Shown here: positions 43,743-56,500 of the stretch, piece by piece
Layout of the letters: each line of letters opens with the position of its first letter
Numbering within the stretch: the first letter of the stretch is position 1
Assembly: GCF_910592395.1 (NCBI RefSeq)
Contig: NC_088311.1
Coordinates: 10,976,501 to 11,040,500, forward strand
DNA length: 64,000 nucleotides
From: Lineus longissimus
Lineage: Eukaryota > Nemertea > Pilidiophora > Heteronemertea > Lineidae
Reading direction: 5' to 3'
Notes under the pieces: generated by a model
The model's input: the letters and a program-made list of their open reading frames with translations, nothing else
Databases searched by the model: none
What the model was told of the DNA's origin: nothing
Translations under genes and position numbers: made by a program

Positions 43743-45067
43743 GGGCAGTTCGAATCCGCGGATTCCGTCGATTCCACGCTTTTTTTAGAAATTCACATTG
43801 AACTATACTTAAACGCGATATAAGAGTGTGTATCACTTAATAGCCTATCCAAAATGAAGCCCTACAGAAGATTACCAGTACTGTTGATAGTTTTCAGCCG
43901 ATGCCAGGGAGGAATCCTTCACAGCATGGATCGAATTAACCAGGATAATTGAATTCCCCGTTATCTTGATACGGTGCTGGTACTGGCGTAGGGATACGTA
44001 TCATCATTAATGTAGTTCGGCAATTATGGCACGTTTTTTGTAGCAAAATTTGATTTTTCACAGCATTCGTTCGATTATTTACAACATTCATTCGATTTTC
44101 ACAGTAAATCCTATTCGATTCCGATTGGTTAATGCTGGCACGTGACTCAATCCAGGCAGAGAAATAAATCGTTCCCGTTCCCATCACTAATTAGGCCTAC
44201 TACTTCTTAGTTTATTACCTTGCCATGAGATTCCCCATTTTTTCGAATGCTAACACGCATTTCTGTCATTGTGGAAGCTGAAGAATCGCCAAGAAAGATC
44301 GAAAGTAATCAACAATCTCCGCGCGTCCAGGCGGCTGATGCAGTGACGTCACAAGATGGCACATGACCCTTGGCGAATCGAACGAATGTCGCACATTATG
44401 AATCGAATGAATTGCGGGATTAGCTGTTCCGGCATTGGTTCGATTCCACCAGCTGCATTCGATCGTTACAATCGAATGCGATTTGATTTGATTCTATGTA
44501 TCGTCGATTTGATCACGTTTTGATTCATTCGAAAAAATCAAACAGTTCATTCGATTTATTGTTGTGTTCGAAAGCGTTTTGCTCATTCGATTTAAGTAGA
44601 CGCCTATTTGGTGTCTGGGATAATGGTCAATCAAACGTTCTAATCATCAAATTATGCTACATCTAACATGCTATAGGCAATGACACGACCGTCATCTCAA
44701 ATAGATATTACATTAGGCCTACATCAAACTCCTGACTGTTGCCATGAGTATGACATATTCCTCCCTGATAACCAAATTGTTTATAAATCTCACCTGAAGC
44801 CCGTTGATTGCCGCATCCCCATGTCTGCCATCAGTTCGTGCTTTCCTTAGCCTTGTCACTCAGCCGGTTTCAGCTGATGAAATAGTTCCCCAATGAATAA
44901 TTCTCATTTTTTCATATTGGCCTAGGCCTAGATAAGGCTGATGTTTTCAAAAATAGTTTGCCAATAATAAGAACAAAATCTAACTGTATTGATGCACATA
45001 TAATGATGATAAATGGAATTTCTAAAAATAGCTCGGAATCTACGGAATCCGCGGATTCGAACTGCCG
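43743..45067. mobile_element. Nonautonomous DNA transposon, ~50-bp TIRs, 9-bp target duplication
   Basis: Ends are GGGCAGTTCGAATCCGCGG on the left and CCGCGGATTCGAACTGCCG on the right. The inverted match continues to AGAAATTC with few mismatches. GAACACACT flanks it at 43734-43742 and 45068-45076. The empty-site sequence is visible in the other repeat copy at about 23865-23880. Many ATTCGATT words lie inside at 44060-44110 and 44380-44580. No transposase frame. Confidence 0.92.
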
Positions 45068-45099
45068 GAACACACTCTATGGAATTGCAAGTGCCAGAA

Positions 45100-47401
45100 A
45101 ATGATGGTCAAAAAGCACTGTTCATGGGCTCATTTGAATAGAATAGTGAGTTTTCGAACAGCCCCCGAAACGCGAACGCGAACGCCTATCCCATTGTTCG
45201 AGCTCCTGTTCACGATGTCGAACAATGGGACAGGCCATCACGTGGACGTTTCGAGTGCTTTGCGAAAACTCCTTACTATATTGTTTCAACGCCGTTTACA
45301 AGGCAAAGGTTTATTTTATGGTGTCTGAGTGAATAGTTCATTTCATGGGAAAATGGTAGACATGCAGAGCCTAAATTTTATATTTCGCTTCAAATTGCAA
45401 TTCTTTGGCACATATTCGGACTTGTGATTTTTAGGTTATAATTTTTTTTTCATCGACATCTTCAATAATGCGCTCAATATCACTTGAAAATCTCCGTCGT
45501 AAAAATAATCCCTTTTCGGAGCACCAAACCGTGATATGTGCGCTCCGTTAACCAGAAACTATGAAAAACCAATGATAGGAAACATATTCCTGCCGATTTG
45601 TGAAGAGTCCGACTTAAGTTTCAATGTACCTATTGCGTTCAAGACATCCTTCCATTAGTTTTCGAACAAACGGCCCAAAAGTTCGTCGAGGATATTCCGT
45701 TTGAGGGTGTATAACCCCAGATTTCACACGGAGAGGCCCACTGAACCAGGGATCGGATAGGTCTTCATCAATAGGTTTAGATGCACTCCAAGAACGAGAG
45801 CGAGGTGATTCCCATTTTGCATGCTACGTAATCAGTTCTCGAGGGATTCCCCACGGCGGCAGGTGAACTTGCTCGTGAAAACGTCTTGAATCCTCTGAAG
45901 TCGTAAGTGAATTCCGTGGTGGTTCGATTCTATTTAAGATATTTTTTTCCTAATTATACCGAGACACATCCCTTTCATATATGTACATGTACCAGCCTTT
46001 GTTAGAAACTGTTTTTATTGGTGGAATAAAACGAAATAACTGAACGAATCAACTCTTTCCAACAGTACACTTTTTGCTCTATTCAAATGCATAGCCTATG
46101 TACGTTGAACTAACCATCGCGCTTTGTTAAAAATGGGGTTTTTTTTAACTGTGAAAGTGCGTCACACCTTCCGAGAATGACGACGACTTCACCTCGTTCT
46201 CGTTCCGTTCTCGGAGCGCATCTGAACCTTGCCATTGATCCGTTTGCATACGCGACCATGAATGCAGTAAGTTTTTGTTGAAAAAAGAGACAAAAAAGAA
46301 TACAGCAGAATTGCCATTAATTTCTTTAGGAATTTTTAGTTGCGTCGTTTTCTTTGCGTATATCAACGCTGTGAGGTTCTTGCGGTTTCAACCCAAAGAA
46401 GAGTTTCTGGGTGTAAATAATACCATTGACATAAAGTCTATCCCAGCGAAAAGTGAAAGCAACAGTATTGTTACACTTATAACTATGGTTTATTTAACAA
46501 TCAAAGATACCGGTACATTGCAGAAAACTGACACAGCACGATAAATAGAGAAATAACTATACAGGAAGTAGATATGCTATTGGCGACACCTTTACTTCCG
46601 CTGGTCTTCTCCTTGAAGTACTGAAGAAAAGAATGAATTACACTGAGTTACTGATTGAGTGGAGAGTGGATGAAATTGAGAAGACGATATTGACGATTAA
46701 TCTATCAAAAACACAAGAAGGTTGAAGCATACAACGTGAACACATGAACACATGAACACATGGACACATGAACACATGAAGGTTGTTTTGGATAAAAGAT
46801 GAACCATTAATGTCAACAGTTTTTACATTATTGTCCCCAATGCATGGGTTACTCAGGCTTGACGTTGATCCTTATTGATTTATGACATTCTTCTTCTCAC
46901 AGGACCAACGACCTCAAAAAGTAATTGTGCTCAATAGTGAAACGGTTGACATTTTAGGGATCCGACCGATCCTTTAAGTTTTCTCTGCCCCCGCCCCTTC
47001 CCATTTAAAACCACTTGGAAAGGATTCCTTCAAGCTATTGAAAACCACTTGGAAGACTCAGCATGTATTAGCTAATCATGGTAGACATGGATTCCTCTCA
47101 CGAAAGGAATGCAAATCGCCTTTCTTTTCGTGATTGGTTACAACTGCAGCTGTTTGAATAGAACATCTATTTTAATAATAACTAAAATAATTGTAATAAT
47201 TAAAATTGTTGGAACCCGAAATGACGTAAATGATACCCGTTATTTTTGTGTGATTCTTCTGCTGTTCTGTTGTTCGGCAATAGTCACTCATCAGAGAACA
47301 GATAAGAAAGCTCTGAAAACTTCGCAAGCAGCAGATATTTTTCCTTTACAGAAAAATGTACTCTGCAAACCTGTGAAAAAAGAATAAAGAGAAATATTGA
47401 A
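45100..47401. other. Intergenic region between the tetraspan and ACE-like genes
   Basis: No supported gene. A short ACACATGA tandem array lies at about 46737-46782. Confidence 0.4.
46737..46782. repeat. ACACATGA minisatellite
   Basis: About five copies of GAACACAT-type 9-10-bp words in tandem with minor changes. Confidence 0.8.
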
Positions 47402-47597
47402 CTAAAATCGATACCGAACTTTACGATAGTCCGTGTCCCATCCGACAGTTACGTTGTTCTTCCGGTTATATTCTGTCAGCCAATCAGTGAGTGGCTGGAA
47501 ATATTCCAAGATGGCGGTCGGGTCAATATTGCGCTGCCCCGTCAGTTGTTCAAGGACATCTTGCCAAGGTTTGCTGCGGCCAAGCTTCATGGCAGCC
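47402..47597 (-). CDS. ACE-like terminal exon
   Basis: The acceptor is TTTTTCTACAG. Encodes [20 protein letters not shown] and YFQPLTDWL, ends KVRYRF and a TAG at 47404-47402. No transmembrane helix or cytosolic tail follows. Confidence 0.93.
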
Positions 47598-50500
47598 CTG
47601 TAGAAAAAGGTTTATTTCATAAATTTTGGCTGTTAAAAACTAACTCTGTCTATTTGATAATAGACCATCTGGAACAGTATATTAAGTATTTCATTACAGA
47701 ATTAAATGTTTGTGCTATTTTTAGTCAGTACAATTTCTTTTTTAATATTCATGTATCACTTTTTAATGTTTTCATACCCCGTTCCGAACTTCAAAAATCT
47801 GACTTAAATCTTCCGACACAATGAAACAAAAAGGAGTTTACGAAAGGAGGAATTTACGGAGAATGTAATTTTGAAACCCATCACCATTGTCTGAATTGAC
47901 ATACTTGAGTTTATCTCCAGCTTGTCTGGATCCATAGATGTCACAGAGATAAAGGGGTCCCGTGTGTTTGGCGGCTGCGCATAAAGCCTTCTGGAACTGG
48001 AACTGAATTATGAAGCTGACGAAGTACCTGAAAAAGGATGTAATTGACATGATTTGAATGTTTATACTTGGTCTCTGGTTATTCACCACTATTCTATCAA
48101 ACGGTATTACCAGAGTCTTTCAAAACCTCTATGGAGGTGTCCCAATCTGAAATAGATATGTCGCATGCTGAGGTCTTCAGGACTGTTCAAAACTCAAATT
48201 ATGACCTCTAATTACAAGAAAATTTTGTCTTTTCAAATCGGTCGAAATTAAAATTTTCATGGGTTGGAAGTAAAACATGTATTGAAATAAACAGGCGACC
48301 ATTTGTTATCAATAAGTTATTTATATTTTTGTTGTAAGCGCCCAATAATATGACATTTTTGAACCCCAGCCTAAGATACGTCTACATGCGTTTTGCACTT
48401 CATATCCCACGATCCAAAGCTTATTGCAAAACCAGTAGGTATACCATCATTTTGTGATAACACTAAATATAATACGAAGTACCGTCATTTGCATGAGTTT
48501 AAGACAACCTTTAAAATTGTTCATATCCCCAAAACGGAGCTATTCCAATAGCTTAATTTTAGTATAATATACATGTATACAGAAGGTCCCCGCATACCTC
48601 GCCGTCTACTAAATGTCATTTGTAACAATTCATACCATTATCCAATATCGATAAACGGATATCAAAACTGTGTTTTTGAAAATAGTTGGACAGAATAGAA
48701 ATTCGAAAATGGCCCACAAATCATGATAAGTATGGAAGTATGGTGAATTCAAAGGCCCAATGGAAAATCTGGTTTCATTTTGATTAATCTTCAAATGTCA
48801 AAATTTGGTTGATATTTCATTGGTCAAATATTTTTGATATTATTCCAACATTTTCTATGAGACGTGTTGTCTTGCATGATGACAAGATTACACAGTCACA
48901 AATATGTGCTTAAGTTAATCATCTCTCAGGCGTGTACGTCATTAATTGTATTGATTTCAAACGTAATCAAATGACTATTATACAAAAACATGTTTCATTG
49001 TGTTTTGGTATCACCCTGGAGAATCGATTCCCCAGACTGCTGAGAATTTTATCAGGCCTTCCATCTTATCAAGCAGCCTGCCCTGGACAGTGCTACTTTG
49101 GGCCTGGGAGATGGCTGCCTCACAAGGAAAATGGCCAACATGTGCGCTCATTGGTAAATGTTCGAGAACAAACTATGTCCGTCTGGTAGCATGGACAATA
49201 TGATATCATGTGCACGAAATTTCCTGGTAAATTAACCAGAACAAAATCGATCAATCCATATTTTCCATTTCTTTTGCCATTCATAGGACAAATCAGCTGT
49301 GCATTTCTATCTTTATTTGATGCAAATCATGCTTAAAGAACCTTAATACCAGATTAACACAACGTTATTTTATGGAAAACTCCATCTACACACTTTTTCC
49401 AGCTTTTTCGTTTCCCAGGACAGGTCAGTTCGGCAAACTGGAACGCCTGTCTGATCCTCGGCAATCTTGGGAATTGATTCTCCATGGTGAGTATGCAGTA
49501 TAGTGTTATCGTTTACATACAGCACCGACTGTCCATATTTTACGTCCGCAAGATGGATTATAGATGCGGACGGGGAACGCTAGGTGGTCGCAATGCATTG
49601 GAAAATTGTGCGTACGAGCTAAATGAACGGCCCCTACTAGTATGAAAATGTTCCAAACGACATGAAGTAGCATATTTTACAATTACCAATGGGCAAGAAG
49701 AATGGGTTCATAAGGGGATATGGACAATTATAGGTCGTAAAATTATGTAAACTACGGTACACCGGGGACATGTCGACGACGACATTTCAACCAATTACAT
49801 GCACATTAATTGAGGTGCTATCCGCAAACATACCGATATTTTAAAGCCGATACAAACGAGACGTCACCCAAGGGACATCTATATTGAGACGATCAATCAC
49901 CGGCAAGTGCATCAAAAGGTACATTCAATTTGTATTTCACAACACTTTCCACGACATTCTTTTGATGCGCACCGAATATTTTTGCTCAAACTGTTCTTTT
50001 TTCCCTATCGACTAACCACATGCCACTTGAGACCATGGCTAAGATGTGGAAGATTTCACTATAGTCTGGTACCTTCCTCTTGTCACCAGCGACCACGGGT
50101 AGGATGTTGAGGATAAAGTATGACAGACTTTGAGGTACCGGGAACCACGGCTAGCAAGTGGCAGATAATGCCAGAATCCGCGGAATTATTTATGTCACGC
50201 AGTACGTTAAGTTGCCCTTTACCTCGTAAATTGAAAGAATTTAGGCCTAGTCCTTTACATGTCCTCTCGTCTGAAAACAAGGCACGCTCGCACCTCGCCC
50301 TAACTTTGCATTGTTCTACAGACTTACCAAAGGGTCATCAGAGCAAACCATGATAACATCGACCCCCACAAAACAGCTTCATGGGGGTTGATAGGCGTAG
50401 ACTGGCAAAGGCAAATAAAGGTATTGGCCTGGAACCATGGCTGAGATGTGGTGGAGGATGCCAGAATCCAAGAACTTACCTCATGTCACCTGGGACAATA

Positions 50501-53500
50501 GACATGATAGATGGCATGTGAATGATGATGCCCGATATCACTTGCGTCAAGTCACATGAGACTATGGCTGGGATTCGAGGAAGATGATGCCATATTCCAA
50601 TGACTTAACTTATGCAACCTTGGGCCATGGCTGGAGTATGGAAGATATTGCTAGACTTCAAGGAGATCTTGTCACCTGGAACCATGGCTCGGATGTAAAC
50701 GATAATACCATAATCCGAGGACTTACCTCATGTCACATTTGACCATGGTCGAGATGTGGTAGGTGATGTCCGAATCCAAGGACTTCCCTACCCATGTCAC
50801 CTGGGCTCATTGCCCAGATGTGGTAGATTATGTCCGAATTCAAGGACTTACCTCATGTCCGCTGGGACCATAGCTGGGATGTGGTAGATGATACCAGGGT
50901 CCAGGTTGCTGCTGGAGCGCGTCACTGGTGGCGAGAGACCCTCGTAATTCAATCTGAAAGTACGAGGGACTTTAACACGGCAGCCGACCGAATTCATTTT
51001 CTAGCACACTGCATTGTATAGTACTCTTACACCTCTGAACAACGAGACTTAATTAAAGCACTAGGCCAAGCAACAACAAATAGACACAGAATCCTTCATC
51101 TTTGATTGGTGCAAAACGACCAGACGATTTTACCCCACCTGTTAGTGTGTATTCTCTGTCTCATTACAACAGGTGGCAATCAAGTGGAAACCACTTGCCA
51201 ATCACGGGAACCCTTTTTTGAGCTGTGGATTAGGCAACGTACTCGTGGAAGCATATGCAAAGATTTCCCCCAGTTAATTAATGTCAAAAGGTGTGATTTC
51301 AGTGGATTTTAAAAATACAATTCTTCATTTGATACTGAAAGGAGTTTCGAATGGCAGTTTCACAAACTTCAATTATAAGCACAGAAAACTTTACACAAAG
51401 TTAAGCTGGTCATATAAAATAACAGGATTGTAGTAACGAAGGATCTGGATGCCACCATCCTGAAGAAATCAGGAGTTGGTGTTTACTTCTCAGATACTGC
51501 ATACAAACCCCAAGATATTCCCCTCTATTAGCTGAAGTACGTCAGACGCACATCACATCTTAGTCAGCACCGAAATTTAACTGTCAACCTCGGTCCGAAT
51601 ACTGTACTTCTAATGATTTGTATGAATAGAAATCGCACTCAGAAATCTTAGAATCGAGGTTGCAGTGCGCACCTCGAAGGAGACAGTGCTCTCTATTCCG
51701 TCAGAAAAATAAAACAACCAATGAAAATGCAAGTTTGGATATTGTGGCTACAACCTTGTTGAAATTCCTAGACTCAAATGTAAGCGACGCTCTGATTGGG
51801 CGCAACTACTTTTGCGCTGGAACTTCACCAATGAGGTCTAATGTATCAGGGGTTCGTGTGCAGGGTCGGAGAAGCGAACATTAACACCTAAATTCCTCAG
51901 GATGGGATGCCAAATGCTGAATCAGATTGCCAATACCAATATCTTGAAATTGATCTCTTTTCATTAGATGCATGCATTTAAGTGTATTTCAGGTCGCATG
52001 CAGATCCAGATGCCGCATTTGAACAGCCCTGACCAAACAGATCAAAAGCCCAACTTAGAATAATAATGATAGTTGCAAGCATGGATTTAATCTATACTTG
52101 ATAGTTGTATATGCTTTCAATAGAAAACGCACTTACAATGGAAATGGTGGTGTTGCCCGAGAATTCTAAATTACCTCATCTCCCACCACTTCTGGTTAAA
52201 CTCATCTGGCTGCGTTGAGCCATTAAAGATGGCGGATCTCCAGCCATCGATGACGAGAATGTATGGAACAATGCGGAGCTTCTTGATCGCCTGGGTCATC
52301 AGACTGTTGATGCCTGTCTCTGGAATGATATAAAGCATGGAGACCGCTCCAATCGTGACCCTAAATGCCTACTAGCACAAGTAAATGTAGGAGGCATAAT
52401 ATGGATTGACTCTACTTGGAATCAATGATACTCTACTGCTCAAGTGAACGGCAAGATTGTTTGTTTGCGATCTTTTTGCCTCTCGATGAAAAGTATTGAG
52501 TTTCTGCAAAATGAAGGCGTTTCTGTTGATTTTTATCAATCTAATCGTTTCCAAGCACCAGCAACGTACGAACCATGTGACCAGCGAAATAGAAAAACCA
52601 CTGTAGCAGAAACCGGGAAGGAAGTATTGGCCGACATTTGCCGTTTTTAAAATCATACATATCGGTCATGAGGTTTGTCATGCTGTATCCAATGAAATTG
52701 AAAAACATCTGTTTGGTGGACATTTTCAAAGAATAGAGTTAGTAAAGATGGACCTGCCACTGAGAATCTAGATTGGTAGACGCTTAACACATTGTCAAGC
52801 GCATTCAGTTATTCCGTGGAGCAGAACGAAAGCGATGATTGGTCTACATGTAGCCTATTCGCCGGAGCGAGACACTCGAGAAAAACATACCCGAAGGCCG
52901 CTGACTCTTCTCAAATATTCAGAAAAACAGGCATAAACTCGTTTCGCAACCATACGAAGAGCTACGAAGTATGTACCAGTATTTGATCGATGATGTTTTT
53001 TTGGGATAATTTCCCTATTTTCTCCTCGCACTTAAATACGAGTGTGTCGTACATTTTTGCTGTATCGAGCAGCAAATCATGACAACGCAGATCTTCGTAC
53101 TTCGCCGTTCATTGGGGTTGTGAAACCTGCAAAAGTTATTCGCCCGAGCCATGATCGAGACAGTCGGGAACATACCTATATTAGGCAGGTTTCACAACCC
53201 ATACGAACAACGAAATACGGAATACGAAGGTCTATGGCGTCATCCAGTCCTGAACGAATAAAGCAACACTCGTAAATCTGTTTTGATTCATTTAGTGGAA
53301 CGAGGAACCCGGGAACACGGTGGCTAAAGGTATCGGGTTGCCTAAGAAAAATACGTGCTTACCTGGAGAGGAAATGACGACACAAAAGAAGCACACAAAA
53401 GATTAGTTCATTCTGAGGGGCGTAAGGCCCGTATTTATTATTCTTATCCGATTGCACCCCTCAAACACTGTAATGGGAGGGCATTGTTTCTATTGTGTTG

Positions 53501-56500
53501 CAAAGGTAAACCAATACCTTTACCCACCTTGGGGAACTCTTTCAAAAACGTCGTCGATCAAATACATTGACAGTCTTCTTGCTCTGCCGTTCGTACTTAT
53601 ACAGCTCTTCGTAAAGATTGCAAAACCTGCCTATCATTTCCAGTCTACACCAGGGTGTGGATTTTGGCAATAAGTGATGCATGCTACCTACTAAATTGCT
53701 CCTCGCGGGTCCACTCAGCAGATTTGTTGAGCAGTCCAACAGCCTGAAGGTGTGGAAGACTCTCAAAAGAGCGGCCAATCACGTCGCCGATGGCCTCGTG
53801 GAAACCATTATTGGGCGCCCTCCTGAAGACGGTTGGCTGGTCCTTGTACTCCATATAATACTGCACGTGACCCATCTCATGGTGGACGGTTTTGAAACTT
53901 CCTTGGCTTACTTGGGTGCAATATTTTATTCTGAAGTACAGAGAGTATGCCCGCGTCATGTGATTATTGTATATCTTCTTATTTTTTTCCTGAATTTTAT
54001 AGCATCGAAGTGGCTGTCGAACCAGCTTTAATAGGTGCACACTGCAACATTGTAGAAAACTATAATAAAAAAGTAACTTTCTGTCGTCTGCTCGCTGATT
54101 CAAAAGAAACGCCAGCCGCGCATTATTAAATTCAATAATGACAATGAATTAAATTCGGTGTGGGGGGGGGGGGGGCGCTACGTTCTCTCACCTATAGTCC
54201 TGCTTTTTCTCATCCCACATATCAAACGCGCCTCCCCCGCATTGCACCTGGCGATCTATGGGCTTTTCAATCATTGAATTTCGCCAAAACGTCTCTGTCA
54301 TCGGAGCCATGCCAAGTGATTTAAAGAAATCCTCGGCCATCTTGAACATGCGCACTGGTATGTAGCCCTGCCGTTTCATCTCATCTGTGACCACTGGGTT
54401 TGTAACTTCTGGGAATGGCACGGCGCTTGCAGTAAGTTCGTCTGAAATGAAAACCCCGGATGGAAACAAAGATCGGGCAGTATAGACGGAGTGGAACAGG
54501 CATATAATTAAGGTGGTTGGTAAAAAAATATCTATCAATAATTAAAAATACCACGTTTGGTACAGCACGCGCTCCTCGATCGCGCCGTCCATATCTCAAT
54601 CGAAAAATCGAGACTGCTTGCGAGAAAACAAGGCCCTGTGTATAATTCATGCAATATGACAATCGAGCTATGTTAGAACTGTATTCTAACGTGAACTCCG
54701 GACCCATGTTACCAGGTGCTGGTTAAGGAGGGTCTTCGAGATTAAAAACGACACAGAATGTTTGTGCTTGGGCTAATATGACAAAGTGTGGTAATTATTT
54801 TAGCGACGTTTCAATCAAAAAACGCTAACCATTTACAGTGTACATCGATATCCCAGAGTTTCCGTCTGTATTGACGTATATAAACACCTCAACAAAAGTA
54901 AGTCCCCCCCTAAACAATTGATCATAACTTCTAAAGTATCAATGACAATGCAATGAAAATTGCAGAACATCATGATACTATACTTTGACACAATGGGTAA
55001 AAGTAACAGCGCAATACCTATTGTTACGCATGAATGAGCCTCAATTGAATGAAAAGAGTGCCATTTCAAAAATAACAAAACCTTGTATCTCTTTCAAAAT
55101 TTATTCTTGTCGAATTACAGATCGATTTCGGCTACTGTTAAACATTTTCAGTAGCTGGTGTATCCACCGTTGCTTCTTATGACTTGTAGGCACCTGTTGC
55201 GCATGCTGTGGATCAAGCGCCGTATCCTTTGCTGTGGTATGTTAATCCACTCCAGTTGCAGGTATGCTGCCAAATCGTTCAAGTTCGATTGTTCTGTGAT
55301 CCTCCGATAAACTCTCCTCTTGAGTTGGTCCAAAAGGTGTTCAATCGGATTCAGATCCGGGGAATTCGCTGGCCAAACCATCCTCTCAATGTTCCTCTGG
55401 TTTAAGAACTGGTCAACAACTCCGACCCGGTGTGGTCGCGCATTATCATCCATGAACGTAAAGTTGTTCCCGACAGTTGCAGCGAATGGAACCGCGTAAG
55501 GAACAATGACCTGTCGAAGGTACTCATTGGCATTCAGGTTTCCTTGGATTTGGACAAGATCTGTCCTCTGCCCCTCACTGATCCCAGCCCATACCATCAT
55601 GCTACCTCCTCCGAATGCTGTGACTGGTTGAACACAACACTCAGCATGTTGCTCTCCTCTGCGACGCCACACCCGTAACCTCGCATCAATGTGACGAAGG
55701 CAGGCTCTCACTTCATCGCTAAACATCACCAAGGCCCACTGCGCTCTGGTCCATCTCTCATGCCGTCGGGCCCATGCAAGATGGGCTTGCTTGTGACGCA
55801 GAAGCAACATCGCTTTTTTGACGAGACGTCGGGCACGAAGGCCAGCAATGTGGAGTCGCCTTCGGACGGTCTGGCAGCTGATCCCTTGTCGATTGGCGAG
55901 AAACATCTGGTCCCGGATCGCAGTAGCTGTCACCGATCGGTTCCTAAGGGACGACATCCTGATATGGCGATCGATTCCTTGGGTTGTGATTTTTGGTCTG
56001 CCAGTCCTTGGTAGGTCTTTCACCGAAGCAGTCTGGTTGAATTTGTCTCGCAGTTTCCTTATGGCTTTCGGACATACTGCCATTCTCCGGGCAACTTCCT
56101 TCACAGGTGTATTGGCCTGAAGGAGACCAATGGCTATAGCCCTGTCTTGCTCTGACATTCGTGGCATCTTCAGTACATGTCAAACCAAAACTGAAAGCAC
56201 GGCTAACACTGCCAGTCGATTTCAGTGTTGAAACCTTGTTGGGCCAATCTTGTTATTTTTGAAATGGCACTCTTTTCATTCAATTGAGGCTCATTCATGC
56301 GTAACAATAGGTATTGCGTTGTTAATTTTACCTGTTATGTAAAAGTATAGTATCATGATGTCCTGCAATTTTCATTGCATTGTCATTGATACTTTAGAAG
56401 TTATGATCAATTGTTTAGGGGGGGACTTACTTTTGTTGAGGTGTTTATATCCGGTTAGGCGCGACACAATTGCGTTTGCAGTTGATTTACGAATTGTCGA

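Noticed and set aside
50083-50280. Possible separate ACE-like micro-exon at about 50216-50270 (TTTTCAG acceptor, GAG|GTAAAG donor)
   Set aside because: Its phase does not join to the following exon, and the HIP-containing exon at 50953-50852 already supplies the needed residues in phase.
50015-50851. CRISPR-like appearance of ~60-bp repeats
   Set aside because: Units are degenerate, contiguous and lack unique spacers. The context is a metazoan intron.
54600-54730. Minus-strand LVTWVRSS / GNMGPEF reading as the missing MWAQ exon
   Set aside because: No residue match beyond GNM, and the required acceptor, donor and phase combination was not met.
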